A stretch of DNA of 64,000 nt from Planctomycetota bacterium. GTDB taxonomy: Bacteria; Planctomycetota; UBA1135; UBA2386. Position numbers and translations under genes: made by a program. Where the stretch lies: positions 1-64,000 of the forward strand of contig JADLHO010000108.1 of the NCBI GenBank assembly GCA_020848735.1, read 5' to 3'. The notes beneath the pieces are model-generated. The model was not told where the DNA came from and made no database searches. It was given only the letters and a program-made list of their open reading frames with translations. Below, piece by piece: positions 25,572 to 34,524 of the stretch (positions within the stretch are counted from its first letter, which is position 1; every line of letters begins with the position of its first letter).

Positions 25572-26756
25572 TCAGCGCGCGCGCAGGTGGACCAGAACGG
25601 TCTGACCCGGGAGCTCGTCGCCGATCGCCGCGATGCGCACGGCGATTCCCCACTCCTCGATCCGCGGATCGACGCGGAGCGGCACCGGGACGGTCTCCAC
25701 CGCCCGCGACACGCCGAGGATCCGCGAGCTGTGGCGTTGCCCGCGTCGGCCCGGGAGCTCCAGCTCCACCTCTTTCGCTCCGGCGATCAGCGCCCGGGCA
25801 TGCTCGGGCACGTAGGCGACCACGTCCCCCGCGGCGGGCGAGACGATCGTCAGGACGGTCTCCCCCGCGCGGACGCGCTCTCCGACGGCCGCCGCGACCC
25901 GCTCCACGACGCCGGCATGCGGCGCCTCGAGCGCGCACTCCGCGATCGCCCGCGCGACCTCTTCGAGGACGACCTCCTGCTCGCGGATGCGCCAGCGGTA
26001 CGGTTCGAGCCGCGAGTCCGCTGCCCGTCCGACGTGCACCGCGAGCCCCGCGAAGCGCTCCAGACGCTCGCGAGCCGCCGCGACCCGCGCCTCCTGGGCC
26101 GCGAGCACCGCCTCGAGCTCCTTGCAGCGCTCCTGGTAGCGATCGCGCTCGGTCTGCAGCGCGACGCGTTCGCCTTCCGCGGCGATGCCCTTGCGCTCGA
26201 GTTCCAGGTGCCTGACGAGCGCGTCCTCGGCGCCGCGCGCGAGCACGCGGGCCTCCTGCAGGGTGGCGACGGTCACGAGGCGGTCGACCGCGGCCTCCTC
26301 GTGATCGCGCGCGAGCCGCGATCGCTCGCGGCCGGCCTCGACGTCCCGCTCCACGGCCCCGAGCGCGGTCTCGTCGCGGAGTTCGAGCTCCTCGCTCTGG
26401 AGCTCGGCCCGCACGCGCTCGAGTTCGTGGCGGGCACGGGCGAGGCGCAGGCGCTGCGTCGAGTCGTCGAGCCGCGCGACGACCTGTCCGGCGACGACCT
26501 CGTCACCGACGGCCACGTCGAGCGCGACCAGACGCGCATCCACCGCCGCGGCGACCGCGACGCGACGCACGTCGACGAGGCCGCGCAGGCTCCCCGAGCT
26601 CCGGTTCTCGCGACCCAGCACCAGCACGCCCGCGATCGCGGCGAGCCACACGATCACGGGAACCGTCCGCCGCGCGCGATGGCGGAATCGCCGCGCGAGA
26701 CCATGGCGCGCAGCCGTCGGCTGGAAGGGCGGCAGCTCGAGCGTCGGCTCCCCCAT
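25572..26756 (-). CDS. HlyD-like membrane fusion (periplasmic adaptor) protein
   Basis: The product is 394 residues. A basic N-terminus is followed by one membrane helix (about 33-50, VPVIVWLAAIAGVLVL). The first half of a lipoyl-like domain is DARLVALDVAVGDEVVAGQVVARLDDST. A long coiled coil (about 105-270) follows, then the second lipoyl half (ALEAPHAGVVERVAAAVGER VRAGETVLTIVSP in two parts) and a beta barrel. This is the usual HlyD/EmrA order. It is the last gene of the CotH operon; its ATG overlaps the DUF4956 stop in TGATG, so translation is coupled. No ABC transporter or outer-membrane channel accompanies it, which is unusual and suggests it works with the DUF4956 protein or with an unlinked transporter. 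Confidence 0.87.
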   Translation of the reverse strand: MGEPTLELPPFQPTAARHGLARRFRHRARRTVPVIVWLAAIAGVLVLGRENRSSGSLRGLVDVRRVAVAAAVDARLVALDVAVGDEVVAGQVVARLDDSTQRLRLARARHELERVRAELQSEELELRDETALGAVERDVEAGRERSRLARDHEEAAVDRLVTVATLQEARVLARGAEDALVRHLELERKGIAAEGERVALQTERDRYQERCKELEAVLAAQEARVAAARERLERFAGLAVHVGRAADSRLEPYRWRIREQEVVLEEVARAIAECALEAPHAGVVERVAAAVGERVRAGETVLTIVSPAAGDVVAYVPEHARALIAGAKEVELELPGRRGQRHSSRILGVSRAVETVPVPLRVDPRIEEWGIAVRIAAIGDELPGQTVLVHLRAR

Positions 26757-27442
26757 CACAGCTCCTGCTCCTCATCCTGGACGAAGAGGCTCGTCGCACG
26801 CACCCCGGGGATCGCACCGAGGTCCGTCAGCAATGCCGAGGACTGCGCCGGATCCACGAGGCGGAGGCGGTAGGCGAACTCCATGTTCGAGGTGCCGGTC
26901 TCGCGGAGGTGCATGAGGGTGAACAAACTGCAGTAGTGGCGCAGGATGGTGCGAAGCCGGGCCTCGCGAGGTTCATCCGCGGGCATGGTCAGGCGCAGCA
27001 CCGAGTCCGCGGCGACCCGCTCGCCGAACTGGCTCCAGCTCAGGTAGGCCGCGACCGCGAGCGCGAAGACGGTCGCGACGAACGCGAGCTCGAGATTGCG
27101 CGTGCCGACCGTGATGCCCACCCCCACCGCAAGGAAGAGGAAGGTGGCGTCGCGCGCGTCCTTGATCGGAGTGCGGAAGCGGATCAGGGCCAGCGCGCCG
27201 AAGAGTCCGAAGGCCCGCGCCAGGTTGTTCCCGATCGCGAGCATCACCGTGGTCACGATCAACGCCAGCAGGATGAGCGACTGGACCTGCGATCGCTGGT
27301 AGGACATCCCGTGGTGGGTCCAGGCGTAGACCCACGCGACGAGTTGACCGAGGACGAGCGCGGCGAGGAGGTGGAGCAGCAGGTCGGCCACGGAGGTTTC
27401 GCCGCCGCCGAACCAGGAGAGGACATCGAGGAGATCACCCAT
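26756..27442 (-). CDS. DUF4956 membrane protein
   Basis: The product is 228 residues. Four hydrophobic segments lie in the first 140 residues, with the family hallmark AIGNNLARAFGLFGALALIR FRTPIKDARDAT (two adjacent motifs) and FLFLAVGVGITVGTRNLELA. The soluble C-terminal domain (about 150-228) ends EFAYRLRLVDP and SLFVQDEEQEL. DUF4956 proteins have no assigned activity but often lie beside VTC-domain genes, as here. The polar FRTPIKDARD loop between hydrophobic segments suggests binding of a charged ligand such as a phosphate chain; that is inference. It starts 24 bases after the VTC stop. Confidence 0.9.
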   Translation of the reverse strand: MGDLLDVLSWFGGGETSVADLLLHLLAALVLGQLVAWVYAWTHHGMSYQRSQVQSLILLALIVTTVMLAIGNNLARAFGLFGALALIRFRTPIKDARDATFLFLAVGVGITVGTRNLELAFVATVFALAVAAYLSWSQFGERVAADSVLRLTMPADEPREARLRTILRHYCSLFTLMHLRETGTSNMEFAYRLRLVDPAQSSALLTDLGAIPGVRATSLFVQDEEQEL

Positions 27443-27466
27443 GCGTCTTCAGCTCCGACCGACGGG

Positions 27467-28219
27467 TCAGTTCCGACGGAACGCGCCGTGCGTCGCGCAC
27501 GCTTCGATCGAGTGGCCGTACTTGGAGTACGAGACGCGCGTGAGCTCGAGAGCCTGGATCACCTTCGCCATCCAGGTCGACATGCAGCGGTTGAACTTGA
27601 ACTCCACCACCACGCGTCGCCCCTCCACCGGGACGTAGTCGGGTCGCGCGACGCGCAGCCTGCCCTCGTCCGTGACGGCGGCCTGCAGATGGCGGTCGAA
27701 GGTGACCCGGATCTCCGGATCGAATCGACCGACCCAGGCCTCGCGGTCGTAGCGGACCACGGTCCTCGGCTGCGCCGCGGTGACCGCCGCGAGCGAGAAG
27801 AACTCGAGCAACGCCCGGTGCGTGCGCGGGTCGTGGATCGCGTCGACCGCCGCGGGGTCGGCGAGCATTCCCTCGGCCGCCGGGCGGAGGACCGCCGCGC
27901 GCGTCTTCTCGACGATGCCGTCACGACGCCGCTTGATCTCGAAGAAGCAGACGCCGTCCGCGTCGTCGGAGTACGTGCGCACCCGCAGCTTGAAGCGATC
28001 GCGCAGTCCTTCGACGGTCTCCCGGTAGAGCGGGAGCTCGCTGCCGTCGAGATACAGGCTCGCGATCGGATAGGTGTTGCCCTCGAAGCGCGCAGCGAAC
28101 GGGTCCGGTTCCACGTAGGGCGCGACGCCGGCGCGCACGCGGCGCGCCAGCGACTCCTCCACCAGGAACTTGAGCTCGCGTCGCTGCGCGCGCAGGGCGC
28201 GCGGCGAGACATTGGTCAC
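27467..28219 (-). CDS. VTC domain protein (polyphosphate polymerase fold)
   Basis: The product is 250 residues. It belongs to the VTC/CYTH-like family, whose yeast relative Vtc4 makes polyphosphate from ATP inside a basic tunnel. Motifs in order: RRELKFLVEE near the start, IASLYLDGSELPLYRETVEG, the basic strands DRFKLRVRTYSDD and CFFEIKRRRDGIVEKTR, then VRYDREAWVG, RVTFDRHLQA and VEFKFNRCMSTWMAKVIQAL. The many Arg and Lys residues alternating on strands, and the Glu in EFKFN, correspond to the nucleotide- and metal-binding tunnel. There is no membrane anchor, so the DUF4956 neighbour may provide it. Its start overlaps the CotH stop in ATGA. Confidence 0.9.
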   Translation of the reverse strand: MTNVSPRALRAQRRELKFLVEESLARRVRAGVAPYVEPDPFAARFEGNTYPIASLYLDGSELPLYRETVEGLRDRFKLRVRTYSDDADGVCFFEIKRRRDGIVEKTRAAVLRPAAEGMLADPAAVDAIHDPRTHRALLEFFSLAAVTAAQPRTVVRYDREAWVGRFDPEIRVTFDRHLQAAVTDEGRLRVARPDYVPVEGRRVVVEFKFNRCMSTWMAKVIQALELTRVSYSKYGHSIEACATHGAFRRN

Positions 28220-30603
28220 GGGCAGAACTTCATCTCGAGGCCGTTGCTCGCCGTCGCGCCCTGGGCGTCGATCGCGAACGCCTGCGCGAAGTTCGAGAGC
28301 CCGACCATCGCCGGGTCGTTCGCGATCGGCATCACGGTCGTGAACGCGCCCTGCGCGTCGAGGCCGACCGTGATCGGACCGACGATCGTCGACGCCTCGA
28401 GCAGGAGCACGATCGGCACGAAGCCGAGGTCGACCGCATCGCCGCCCAGGGACAGCGCGAGACCCGCGAGCCCGGCCGGCGGACCACCGCTGATCGTGAG
28501 GTTCGGCGAGGTGCCGATCTGGGGCTGCGCGCTCAGCGCGAGCGTCATGCGGTGCAGGCCGCGCACCGTCGGTGAGTAGGAGCGCAGTCCGCAGACCGGG
28601 ATCTCGTTGCGCACGAACGGGGTCGGTGCGGGGAACGTGACCCAGTCGGGCAGGCCGTCGAAGAGCCGCCCCGTGGAGACGTTCGCGGTCTGCTGCCCGA
28701 ACACGAGCGAGTCGACCAGGGTCTGCCCGTCGGCCAAGAAGAGCCCCACGGCCTCACCACTCGTCGAGAGCTTGAAGTTGGCGTGCAACGGGCCCTGGGT
28801 GCCGTCCTCGTCGCACCACACGTGCAACACGCCGTGCGCCGGGATCGTCGTGCCCGCCGGGATCTGGAACTTCGTGACGGACAGGTCATCGGTCAGCCAC
28901 ATCCCGCCGACGTTCACCGAGCCCGTCGAGGTGTTGTAGAGCTCGAGCCAATCCTCGAACTGGCCGGCCTCGTCGACCGGCCCGGTCGTGTTCTGGGCGA
29001 CGAACTCGTTGATCACGATCGGCGAGGTGCCGGTCGGCCAGCCGAGCTGGTATTGACGGGCGCCGAAGTCCGCATTGAGCGGCAGGAAGCTCATGTCGCC
29101 GATCGCGGTGGTCGCGAGCACGTAGTAGTCGACGAAGGCCCCGGGACCGAAGCCCGGGATGCTGCCGCCCCACACGCCGTCGGCTGCGGCGCCGTCGCCG
29201 TGCTGGCCGTCGTCGAACATGTTCGTGCGGATGAACGGACCGACCGAGCGGTACCAGAGCTGGACGGAGTTCGCGTTCGCCGTCGCCGACACGGTCACCG
29301 TCACCGGCTGGTTGATCTGCGGCGCGCTCGGTGCGTGCGTGAGGTTCGAGAGCGTCACGCGCACGCGATTGAACTCGGTCTGACCGCGGAGGAACGCGTC
29401 CCGCGCCGTGATCAGGGGCTGCAATCCTGGGATGGTCACCGTGCGTCCACCCTCGGTGACCGTCACCGACTGCGTGAGGTTCTGCGTGAACGCCGTCGTC
29501 GAGTAGATCTTCTTCGTGTCGGCGATGACGTCCGGCGCGATCATCGCGTGGTACTGCGTGATCACCGGCCCCAGCACGGCCCAGGAGAACGAGGTCTCGA
29601 GGATGTTCCGGTAGTGGGCGTCGTAGCGCTCGCGCCAGTCCGGGAAGACCAGCGTCTTGCTGAACGCCGGCTTCGAGGCCAGCGTGGTGTTCAGCCACGG
29701 GTTCAGGTTCGAGCTCCCGGCCAACGCCTCGTTGAGGTCGAACGGGAACATGTGGAAGGCCCCGTGGATCTCGTCGCGGTAGAGGAAGTGGTCCTTGCCC
29801 GAGCCGATGTAGCTGTCGTCCTGGGTCATGATGTTCATGACCGAGGCGTATCGATAGAACTGGTCGACGTTGAACCAGGCGGGCAGAGTCGCCTGCAACT
29901 GCGCCTGCGGCGTGTTGTTCAGCACGTTGCAGAGCTGCATCAGATCGGTGCCGTCACCTTGCTTCGCCTGGTAGGCGCTGAGGTAGCTGCTCACGAGGCT
30001 GCCGAGCCAGGTCAATGCGCAGCGCCCATTGCCGAAGGTCCCCGAGGTCGGGAAACCGCGGTAGCGATTGCCGTCGTTGGAGCGGAACCAGTCCTTCGCC
30101 CAGTCCTTGTTCGGCTGCTGGACGTTGATGTAGACGCCCCAGTAGACCCCATTGAGGTAGAGCTTCACGAAGTTCGCCCGCGGCGCCGGACCATGCCGCC
30201 GCATCACCCAGTAGGTGAGGAACTCGCGGATGAAGGTCGGGTCGTGGAAGCCGTTGTTCAGGTTGAGGTTGTCGTAGCCGTAGAGGTCCTGCCCCGCGAC
30301 GAAGGCATCCGTCCGGATGTTGAAGCTCTTCTTCTCCGAGCCCGGCGGCAACATCGTGTAGGACGTGTTGCCGCGGAAGCGCACGCCGCAGTTCGGGTAC
30401 GTCACGCCGTCGACGGTCATGTCGGCGGGGATGTCGATCTCCGGTCCGTAGTTCTGGACCAGCAGGCTCCACCAATTCGCCTGGTTGAACTGCAGGTAGA
30501 TGGTCCGGTAGGCCTGCTCGTCGTAGAAGTCGGGCACCTGTGCGGAGACGGATGCCGAGGCCGCCGCGAAGCAGAGTGCGGCCAGGGAGAGACGAAGGAG
30601 CAT
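28216..30603 (-). CDS. Exported CotH kinase-fold protein with lamin-tail domain and shared C-terminal module
   Basis: The product is 795 residues with a signal peptide ending SVSAQ. The CotH region (about 30-330) shows VRFRGNTSY (74-82), KKSFNIR, NLNLNNGFHDPTFIREFLTY and YLNGVYWGVYINVQ, then KDHFLYRDEIHG and FPFDLNEAL. CotH proteins are atypical kinases; Bacillus CotH phosphorylates spore coat proteins. A lamin-tail (LTD) domain starts near residue 530 with IVINEFVAQNTTGPVDEAGQ and runs to about 660 (WLTDDLSV, WCDEDGTQG). The last 100 residues end MPIANDPAMVGLS and ASNGLEMKFCP, which resemble other exported proteins here. First gene of the operon; its stop overlaps the VTC start. An AT-rich dyad and a 14-base palindrome lie upstream. 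Confidence 0.88.
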   Translation of the reverse strand: MLLRLSLAALCFAAASASVSAQVPDFYDEQAYRTIYLQFNQANWWSLLVQNYGPEIDIPADMTVDGVTYPNCGVRFRGNTSYTMLPPGSEKKSFNIRTDAFVAGQDLYGYDNLNLNNGFHDPTFIREFLTYWVMRRHGPAPRANFVKLYLNGVYWGVYINVQQPNKDWAKDWFRSNDGNRYRGFPTSGTFGNGRCALTWLGSLVSSYLSAYQAKQGDGTDLMQLCNVLNNTPQAQLQATLPAWFNVDQFYRYASVMNIMTQDDSYIGSGKDHFLYRDEIHGAFHMFPFDLNEALAGSSNLNPWLNTTLASKPAFSKTLVFPDWRERYDAHYRNILETSFSWAVLGPVITQYHAMIAPDVIADTKKIYSTTAFTQNLTQSVTVTEGGRTVTIPGLQPLITARDAFLRGQTEFNRVRVTLSNLTHAPSAPQINQPVTVTVSATANANSVQLWYRSVGPFIRTNMFDDGQHGDGAAADGVWGGSIPGFGPGAFVDYYVLATTAIGDMSFLPLNADFGARQYQLGWPTGTSPIVINEFVAQNTTGPVDEAGQFEDWLELYNTSTGSVNVGGMWLTDDLSVTKFQIPAGTTIPAHGVLHVWCDEDGTQGPLHANFKLSTSGEAVGLFLADGQTLVDSLVFGQQTANVSTGRLFDGLPDWVTFPAPTPFVRNEIPVCGLRSYSPTVRGLHRMTLALSAQPQIGTSPNLTISGGPPAGLAGLALSLGGDAVDLGFVPIVLLLEASTIVGPITVGLDAQGAFTTVMPIANDPAMVGLSNFAQAFAIDAQGATASNGLEMKFCP

Positions 30604-30682
30604 GGGGTGTCTGCGGAGAGGGGAGGGGGCAGGCAGACCGGCCGTGCTCGGGACCAGGGCTCGCGAGGTCCGCCACGGCATG

Positions 30683-30703
30683 CTTGATCAAGCTTAGATC
30701 AAG
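30683..30703. promoter_or_regulatory. AT-rich dyad upstream of the CotH operon
   Basis: CTTGATC and GATCAAG form a perfect inverted repeat around AAGCTTA, about 80 bases upstream of the CotH start. On the minus strand TAAGCT could be a -10 element. The low GC of this block is exceptional for the window. It could instead be a weak terminator for the U32 gene. Confidence 0.4.
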
Positions 30704-30731
30704 ACGCGGTGAACGAGACCTTCCCGCGACG

Positions 30732-30745
30732 ATCCACGCGTGGAT
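30732..30745. promoter_or_regulatory. 14-base perfect palindrome after the U32 stop
   Basis: ATCCACGCGTGGAT directly follows the stop codon of the U32 gene on the minus strand. It could form a terminator stem or bind a dimeric regulator of the CotH operon. No T-run follows. Confidence 0.35.
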
Positions 30746-33349
30746 TCAGGGCGCGGTGCCCGCGGGGCCGCGCCGGGCATCGGCCAGCACGCCGACCCGC
30801 AATTCCGCGCGCAACGCGCGCTGGAGCTCGGGCGGGCGGAGCCGTCCGGCGAGCAGGTCGCGGTAGGCCGCGATCGCGCCGGTCACCGCAGCGCCGTCCT
30901 CCCGGACGAATTCGAGCCGCAGGCGCCGCGCGCCGAGACGCAGGGCGGCGCCGAGCACGCCGGCCGCCGTCTGGAGGGTGCCGTTGAAGACCGTGTTCCG
31001 GCACCCGGCGTCGACGATGACCGGGTGCTCGAAGCCCAGTCGGTCGCGCAGCGCGATCGCGTGGCGCTCGCACGGGCGCCCGCAACTCCGGAAGTCCCGG
31101 CCCTCGCTGAGCAGGTGGGCATGGACGCAGTGCTCGGTGTGGAACGTCGGCATCCGCACGTGGAGGGCGAGCGTCGCCCGCGCCGCCGGCATCGCCCGCA
31201 GCAGCGCCTCGAGCTGCGGGGCATCGAGATCGTGCGACGGGGTCACGGTGTCGAGCCCCGTGCCGAGCAGGAAGGCCGCGCTCAGACCGTTCGTGACGTT
31301 CAGCGAGAAGTCGCCGTGCAGGATCGGGCGCTGCCCGGGGGGCAAGGCGGCGAAGAGCTCGAGTGCGCCGAAGTGGCGGACCAGGATCCCGTCGGGCGCA
31401 AGGTCGAGGAGCCGCGTGTCGAAGCGACGCTCCCCCGGCTTCGTGACCCGCAGCGTCGCGACCACGACGGACAGACCGGCCGAGCGGGCGCGTGCCACCG
31501 CCTGACCCAGTCCGGCGAGTTCCATCCAGTCGAGCTCGACCTCCGGCAGACCCGCGGCGATCACCGCTTCGAGCTGCTCGTCGCTCCGACAGAGCGGCAC
31601 GAGCCGGGGCTCCGACGGCGCGACCCAACGAGACGACGTCGCGGGGGAGGAGCCGAGGGCGTCGCGCAAGCGGCCAAGGGCGCCCACGGGAGCGAGCGCG
31701 CGCAGGGGGCCGCGTTCGAGGCGCGGCAGGAGTCCGTCGACGATCGCGCGGCGCAGGCGCTTCAGCTCGGAGACCGGCAGGTACAGCCCTGCCGCGAGCC
31801 CGGCGAGCTCGAGCGCGCCGAGCGCGAACGGAGTGCCGCCGAAGGCGCCGAGCTTCTCCCGCAGGAGCGCCTCGTTCAGGTCGCCGCCTCTCGCCGTCGC
31901 CAGCGGCATCGCGCTCTCGAGCGAGAGCGCTGCGCCGACCCCGGCGACCTCGATCCGCAGCGGACTGCCCGCGGAACCGTGGAGCGCGAGCGCGAGGGGC
32001 ACTCGACCCGAGGGCTCCCCGGTCGCGATCCGGACCGACGGGTCACTCGTCAACCAGACGCGTTGGCCGGCCCGCACGCGCGCGAGGTCGGGACCCTGTC
32101 GCCCGAAGCCCAGGAGCCAGCCGTCGCGCGCCGGGCGCACCCGCCAGATCGCCCCGCCCGCCTCGTCGTCCTCGGGCTGACCATCGTCGAAGACCACCCC
32201 CATGCCCGGCCGCGGCTCCGGCGGCTCGAGTCGGGCCGGTGCGCTGCCCGCGAGCGGCGAGCTGGGCTCGCCCCTGGGCTCGCGACGGGTCGCCAACGCC
32301 GCCGCGCCGGTCCAGGGTCGCCCGTCCGGATCGCGCGCGACCTCGACCTCGTCGCCGTTCACGCCGCGCACGCGACCGAGATAGTGGCCGCGGTGCTTGG
32401 GGAAGCGACCTTCGACGAGCTCCTGGTGGTCGGAGCCGGCGAGGAAGCCGTCGGAGAAGCCCCGGGTGTACGACGACCCCATGTCGCGGAGGTCGAGCGC
32501 GAGCTGGCGCTCCGCCGCGGCGCGATCGACGCCCCGGGTCAAGGCGTCGATCCAGCGCCGGTAGCCGGCCACCGCCGTCCCGACGTAGCCGGGCCCCTTC
32601 TGGCGCCCCTCGATCTTGAGCCCCTCGATGCCGAGCCCAAGGAGCTCCTCCACCGCCCGCACTCCGGCGAGGTCCTTCGGGCTCAGGAGGTAGCGGAGAT
32701 CGTCGAGTTCGCGGGGCCGGCCATCGAGCACGAGCTCATAGGGCATGCGGCAGGACTGGGCGCACTGGCCGCGGTTCGCCGAACGGCCGCCCCAGGTCTC
32801 GCTCGTGAGGCACTGGCCGCTCCAGGACACGCAGAGGGCACCGTGCACGAAGACCTCGAGTTCGAGCGCGCACTCCTCGCGGAAGCGCCGGATCTCCTCG
32901 ACCGAGAGCTCGCGCGGCACGACGACGCGCGTGACGTGCAGGCGCGCCGCGAGCCGGGCCGCGTCCGGATTCGCGATCGTCATCTGCGTGCTCGCGTGCA
33001 CCTCGAGCGCCGGGCAGATCGCGTGTGCGAGCAACGCGATCGCGGGGTCCTGCACGATCAACGCATCGACACCGCTGGCCGCGACGTCGCGCAGCAGCGC
33101 CTCGGCCTGCGCGAGCTCGTCCTCGAAGACGAGCGTGTTCAGCGTGAGGTAGGCCTTGGCTCCCGCCCGGTGGATGCGCGCCACGGTGGCACCCAGTTCC
33201 GAGCGCGGGAAGTTCGCCGCGCGAGCCCGCGCATTGAAGCCCTCGTCGAGGCCGAAGTAGACCGCGTCCGCGCCCGCGGCGAGCGCCGCATCGAGTGCGT
33301 CCTGGCTGCCCGCCGGCGCCAGCAGCTCGGTGCGTGCGCCGTGACTCAC
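30746..33349 (-). CDS. U32 family peptidase / RlhA-like hydroxylase
   Basis: The product is 867 residues. The N-terminal U32 domain is clear: ELLAPAGSQDALDAALAAGA, ADAVYFGLDEGFNARARAANF, then STQMTIANPDAARL, VVVPRELSVEEI and VFVHGALCVSWSGQCL, followed by SANRGQCAQSCRMPYELV, the U32 cysteine cluster. GLKIEGRQKGPGYVGTAV follows. The C-terminal 450 residues continue in the RlhA-like order with a second cysteine-bearing segment (AHLLSEGRDFRSCGRPCERH). U32 proteins were first called collagenases; RlhA hydroxylates C2501 of 23S rRNA, TrhP acts on tRNA, and all use a cysteine-bound cluster. A GTG start overlaps the desaturase stop (GTGA), implying coupled translation. Substrate assignment remains open. 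Confidence 0.88.
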   Translation of the reverse strand: MSHGARTELLAPAGSQDALDAALAAGADAVYFGLDEGFNARARAANFPRSELGATVARIHRAGAKAYLTLNTLVFEDELAQAEALLRDVAASGVDALIVQDPAIALLAHAICPALEVHASTQMTIANPDAARLAARLHVTRVVVPRELSVEEIRRFREECALELEVFVHGALCVSWSGQCLTSETWGGRSANRGQCAQSCRMPYELVLDGRPRELDDLRYLLSPKDLAGVRAVEELLGLGIEGLKIEGRQKGPGYVGTAVAGYRRWIDALTRGVDRAAAERQLALDLRDMGSSYTRGFSDGFLAGSDHQELVEGRFPKHRGHYLGRVRGVNGDEVEVARDPDGRPWTGAAALATRREPRGEPSSPLAGSAPARLEPPEPRPGMGVVFDDGQPEDDEAGGAIWRVRPARDGWLLGFGRQGPDLARVRAGQRVWLTSDPSVRIATGEPSGRVPLALALHGSAGSPLRIEVAGVGAALSLESAMPLATARGGDLNEALLREKLGAFGGTPFALGALELAGLAAGLYLPVSELKRLRRAIVDGLLPRLERGPLRALAPVGALGRLRDALGSSPATSSRWVAPSEPRLVPLCRSDEQLEAVIAAGLPEVELDWMELAGLGQAVARARSAGLSVVVATLRVTKPGERRFDTRLLDLAPDGILVRHFGALELFAALPPGQRPILHGDFSLNVTNGLSAAFLLGTGLDTVTPSHDLDAPQLEALLRAMPAARATLALHVRMPTFHTEHCVHAHLLSEGRDFRSCGRPCERHAIALRDRLGFEHPVIVDAGCRNTVFNGTLQTAAGVLGAALRLGARRLRLEFVREDGAAVTGAIAAYRDLLAGRLRPPELQRALRAELRVGVLADARRGPAGTAP

Positions 33350-34215
33350 GCCGTCCGCATGCCGAAGCGCGCCTCACGGCGCGCGGCCTCGATCCGATCC
33401 TGCGGCACGCGCCGCAGGCGACGCGCGAGGCCGAGCTTCGCCATCGACCAGATCCACCACTTCGTCGGATCGAACTGGTACCAGCGCACGCCGTTGCGGT
33501 AGTCGATCGGGAAACGGTGATGGAAGTTGTGATAGCCCTCACCGAAGGTGAGCAGCGCGATCCAGAACGAATCGAAGGCCGACGAGGCGGTGTCGAAGGT
33601 CTTCTTGCCGAACGAGTGCGTCAGCGAGTTGATCGAGAAGGTCGCGTGCCACTGCACGACGAGCCGCAGCCAGCCGGCGACCAGGATCGTGCCGATCGCA
33701 TCACCCCAGAGCAGGCCGAACGCACCCGGCACCACGACCCCGAAGACGATCGCGAGCGGCACGTAGTAGCGGTGCTGGAAGGCGACGAGCGGGTCGGCGC
33801 CCAGGTCGCGCACGAGCGCGAGGTTCTTCTCGGCCGGCGATTGGAAGATCACCCAGCCGATGTGCGCCCACCAGAAGCCCTTGCGGATGTCGTAGGGGTC
33901 GTCATCCGTGTCGGTGTGGGCGTGGTGCGCACGGTGGTCGGCCGACCAGGCGAGCGCGGAGTTCTGGACGGAAGCGGCACCGAAGGCCAGCGCGAAGGCC
34001 CGGAGCAACCAGGACCCCTGGTAGGAGCCGTGCGAGAAGAGCCGGTGGTAGCCACCGGTGATCGACAGTCCACAGCAGATGCCGTAGACGAGCCCGAAGG
34101 CGAGCGTCCACCAGGAGAAGTGGATCGCGGCGAGATAGACGACGGCGAAGGCGGCGAGCAGGTGGGCGACGAATAGGAACGTGAAGTTCGTCCAGTTCAG
34201 GCGGAGGCTGGTCAT
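33346..34215 (-). CDS. Acyl-CoA (delta-9 type) fatty-acid desaturase
   Basis: The product is 289 residues with four predicted membrane helices. The three histidine boxes are HRLFSH (57-62), HRAHH (94-98) and HNFHH (229-233), in the order and spacing of delta-9 acyl-CoA or acyl-lipid desaturases that put a double bond into a saturated chain. Other landmarks are SITGGYHRLFSHGSY and NSLTHSFG. No cytochrome b5 or rubredoxin domain is attached. It starts at 34215, where TAATCT lies only four bases upstream. It is the first gene of a two-gene unit with the U32 protein. It probably adjusts membrane fluidity. Confidence 0.93.
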   Translation of the reverse strand: MTSLRLNWTNFTFLFVAHLLAAFAVVYLAAIHFSWWTLAFGLVYGICCGLSITGGYHRLFSHGSYQGSWLLRAFALAFGAASVQNSALAWSADHRAHHAHTDTDDDPYDIRKGFWWAHIGWVIFQSPAEKNLALVRDLGADPLVAFQHRYYVPLAIVFGVVVPGAFGLLWGDAIGTILVAGWLRLVVQWHATFSINSLTHSFGKKTFDTASSAFDSFWIALLTFGEGYHNFHHRFPIDYRNGVRWYQFDPTKWWIWSMAKLGLARRLRRVPQDRIEAARREARFGMRTA

Positions 34216-34219
34216 CGAG

Positions 34220-34227
34220 AGATTACG
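34220..34227 (-). promoter_or_regulatory. Candidate -10 element (CGTAATCT) of the desaturase gene
   Basis: Read on the minus strand, CGTAATCT ends four bases before the ATG at 34215, giving an almost leaderless message. Confidence 0.4.
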
Positions 34228-34510
34228 AAACTCGCGGCTGCACGACCCGAGGTCGTCGGAACAGAGGTCAGGACGTCCCTGCGTGCGCGTGAGTCGACTG
34301 GGAGCGGCGGCGAGTCCGAACCTCGCCGCGCGAGGGCGGCGATCTCGATCCACGGAGCGAAGACGCGAGCATCTTATCGGCACGGCGCTGGACGGAAGCG
34401 CGCGGACTTGCCGTTCTCGCCGGGACTCCACGTGCAGCTCCCCCTCGCCGCTCCCTGCGACCATCCCTCCCACCGCCGACGAGCGCGAGCACGAGGGGGA
34501 CCGATCCCGG

Positions 34511-34518
34511 CGTATCCT
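34511..34518 (+). promoter_or_regulatory. Candidate -10 element (CGTATCCT) of the chorismate mutase gene
   Basis: CGTATCCT ends six bases before the GTG at 34525, so transcription would begin at about the start codon. Confidence 0.4.
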
Positions 34519-34524
34519 GCAGCC

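Larger units (their letters stand above)
34216..34524. other. Divergent intergenic region, desaturase to chorismate mutase
   Basis: No gene is supported. Both ends carry candidate -10 elements close to the start codons (34220-34227 on the minus strand and 34511-34518 on the plus strand). I see nothing else of note between them. Confidence 0.3.
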
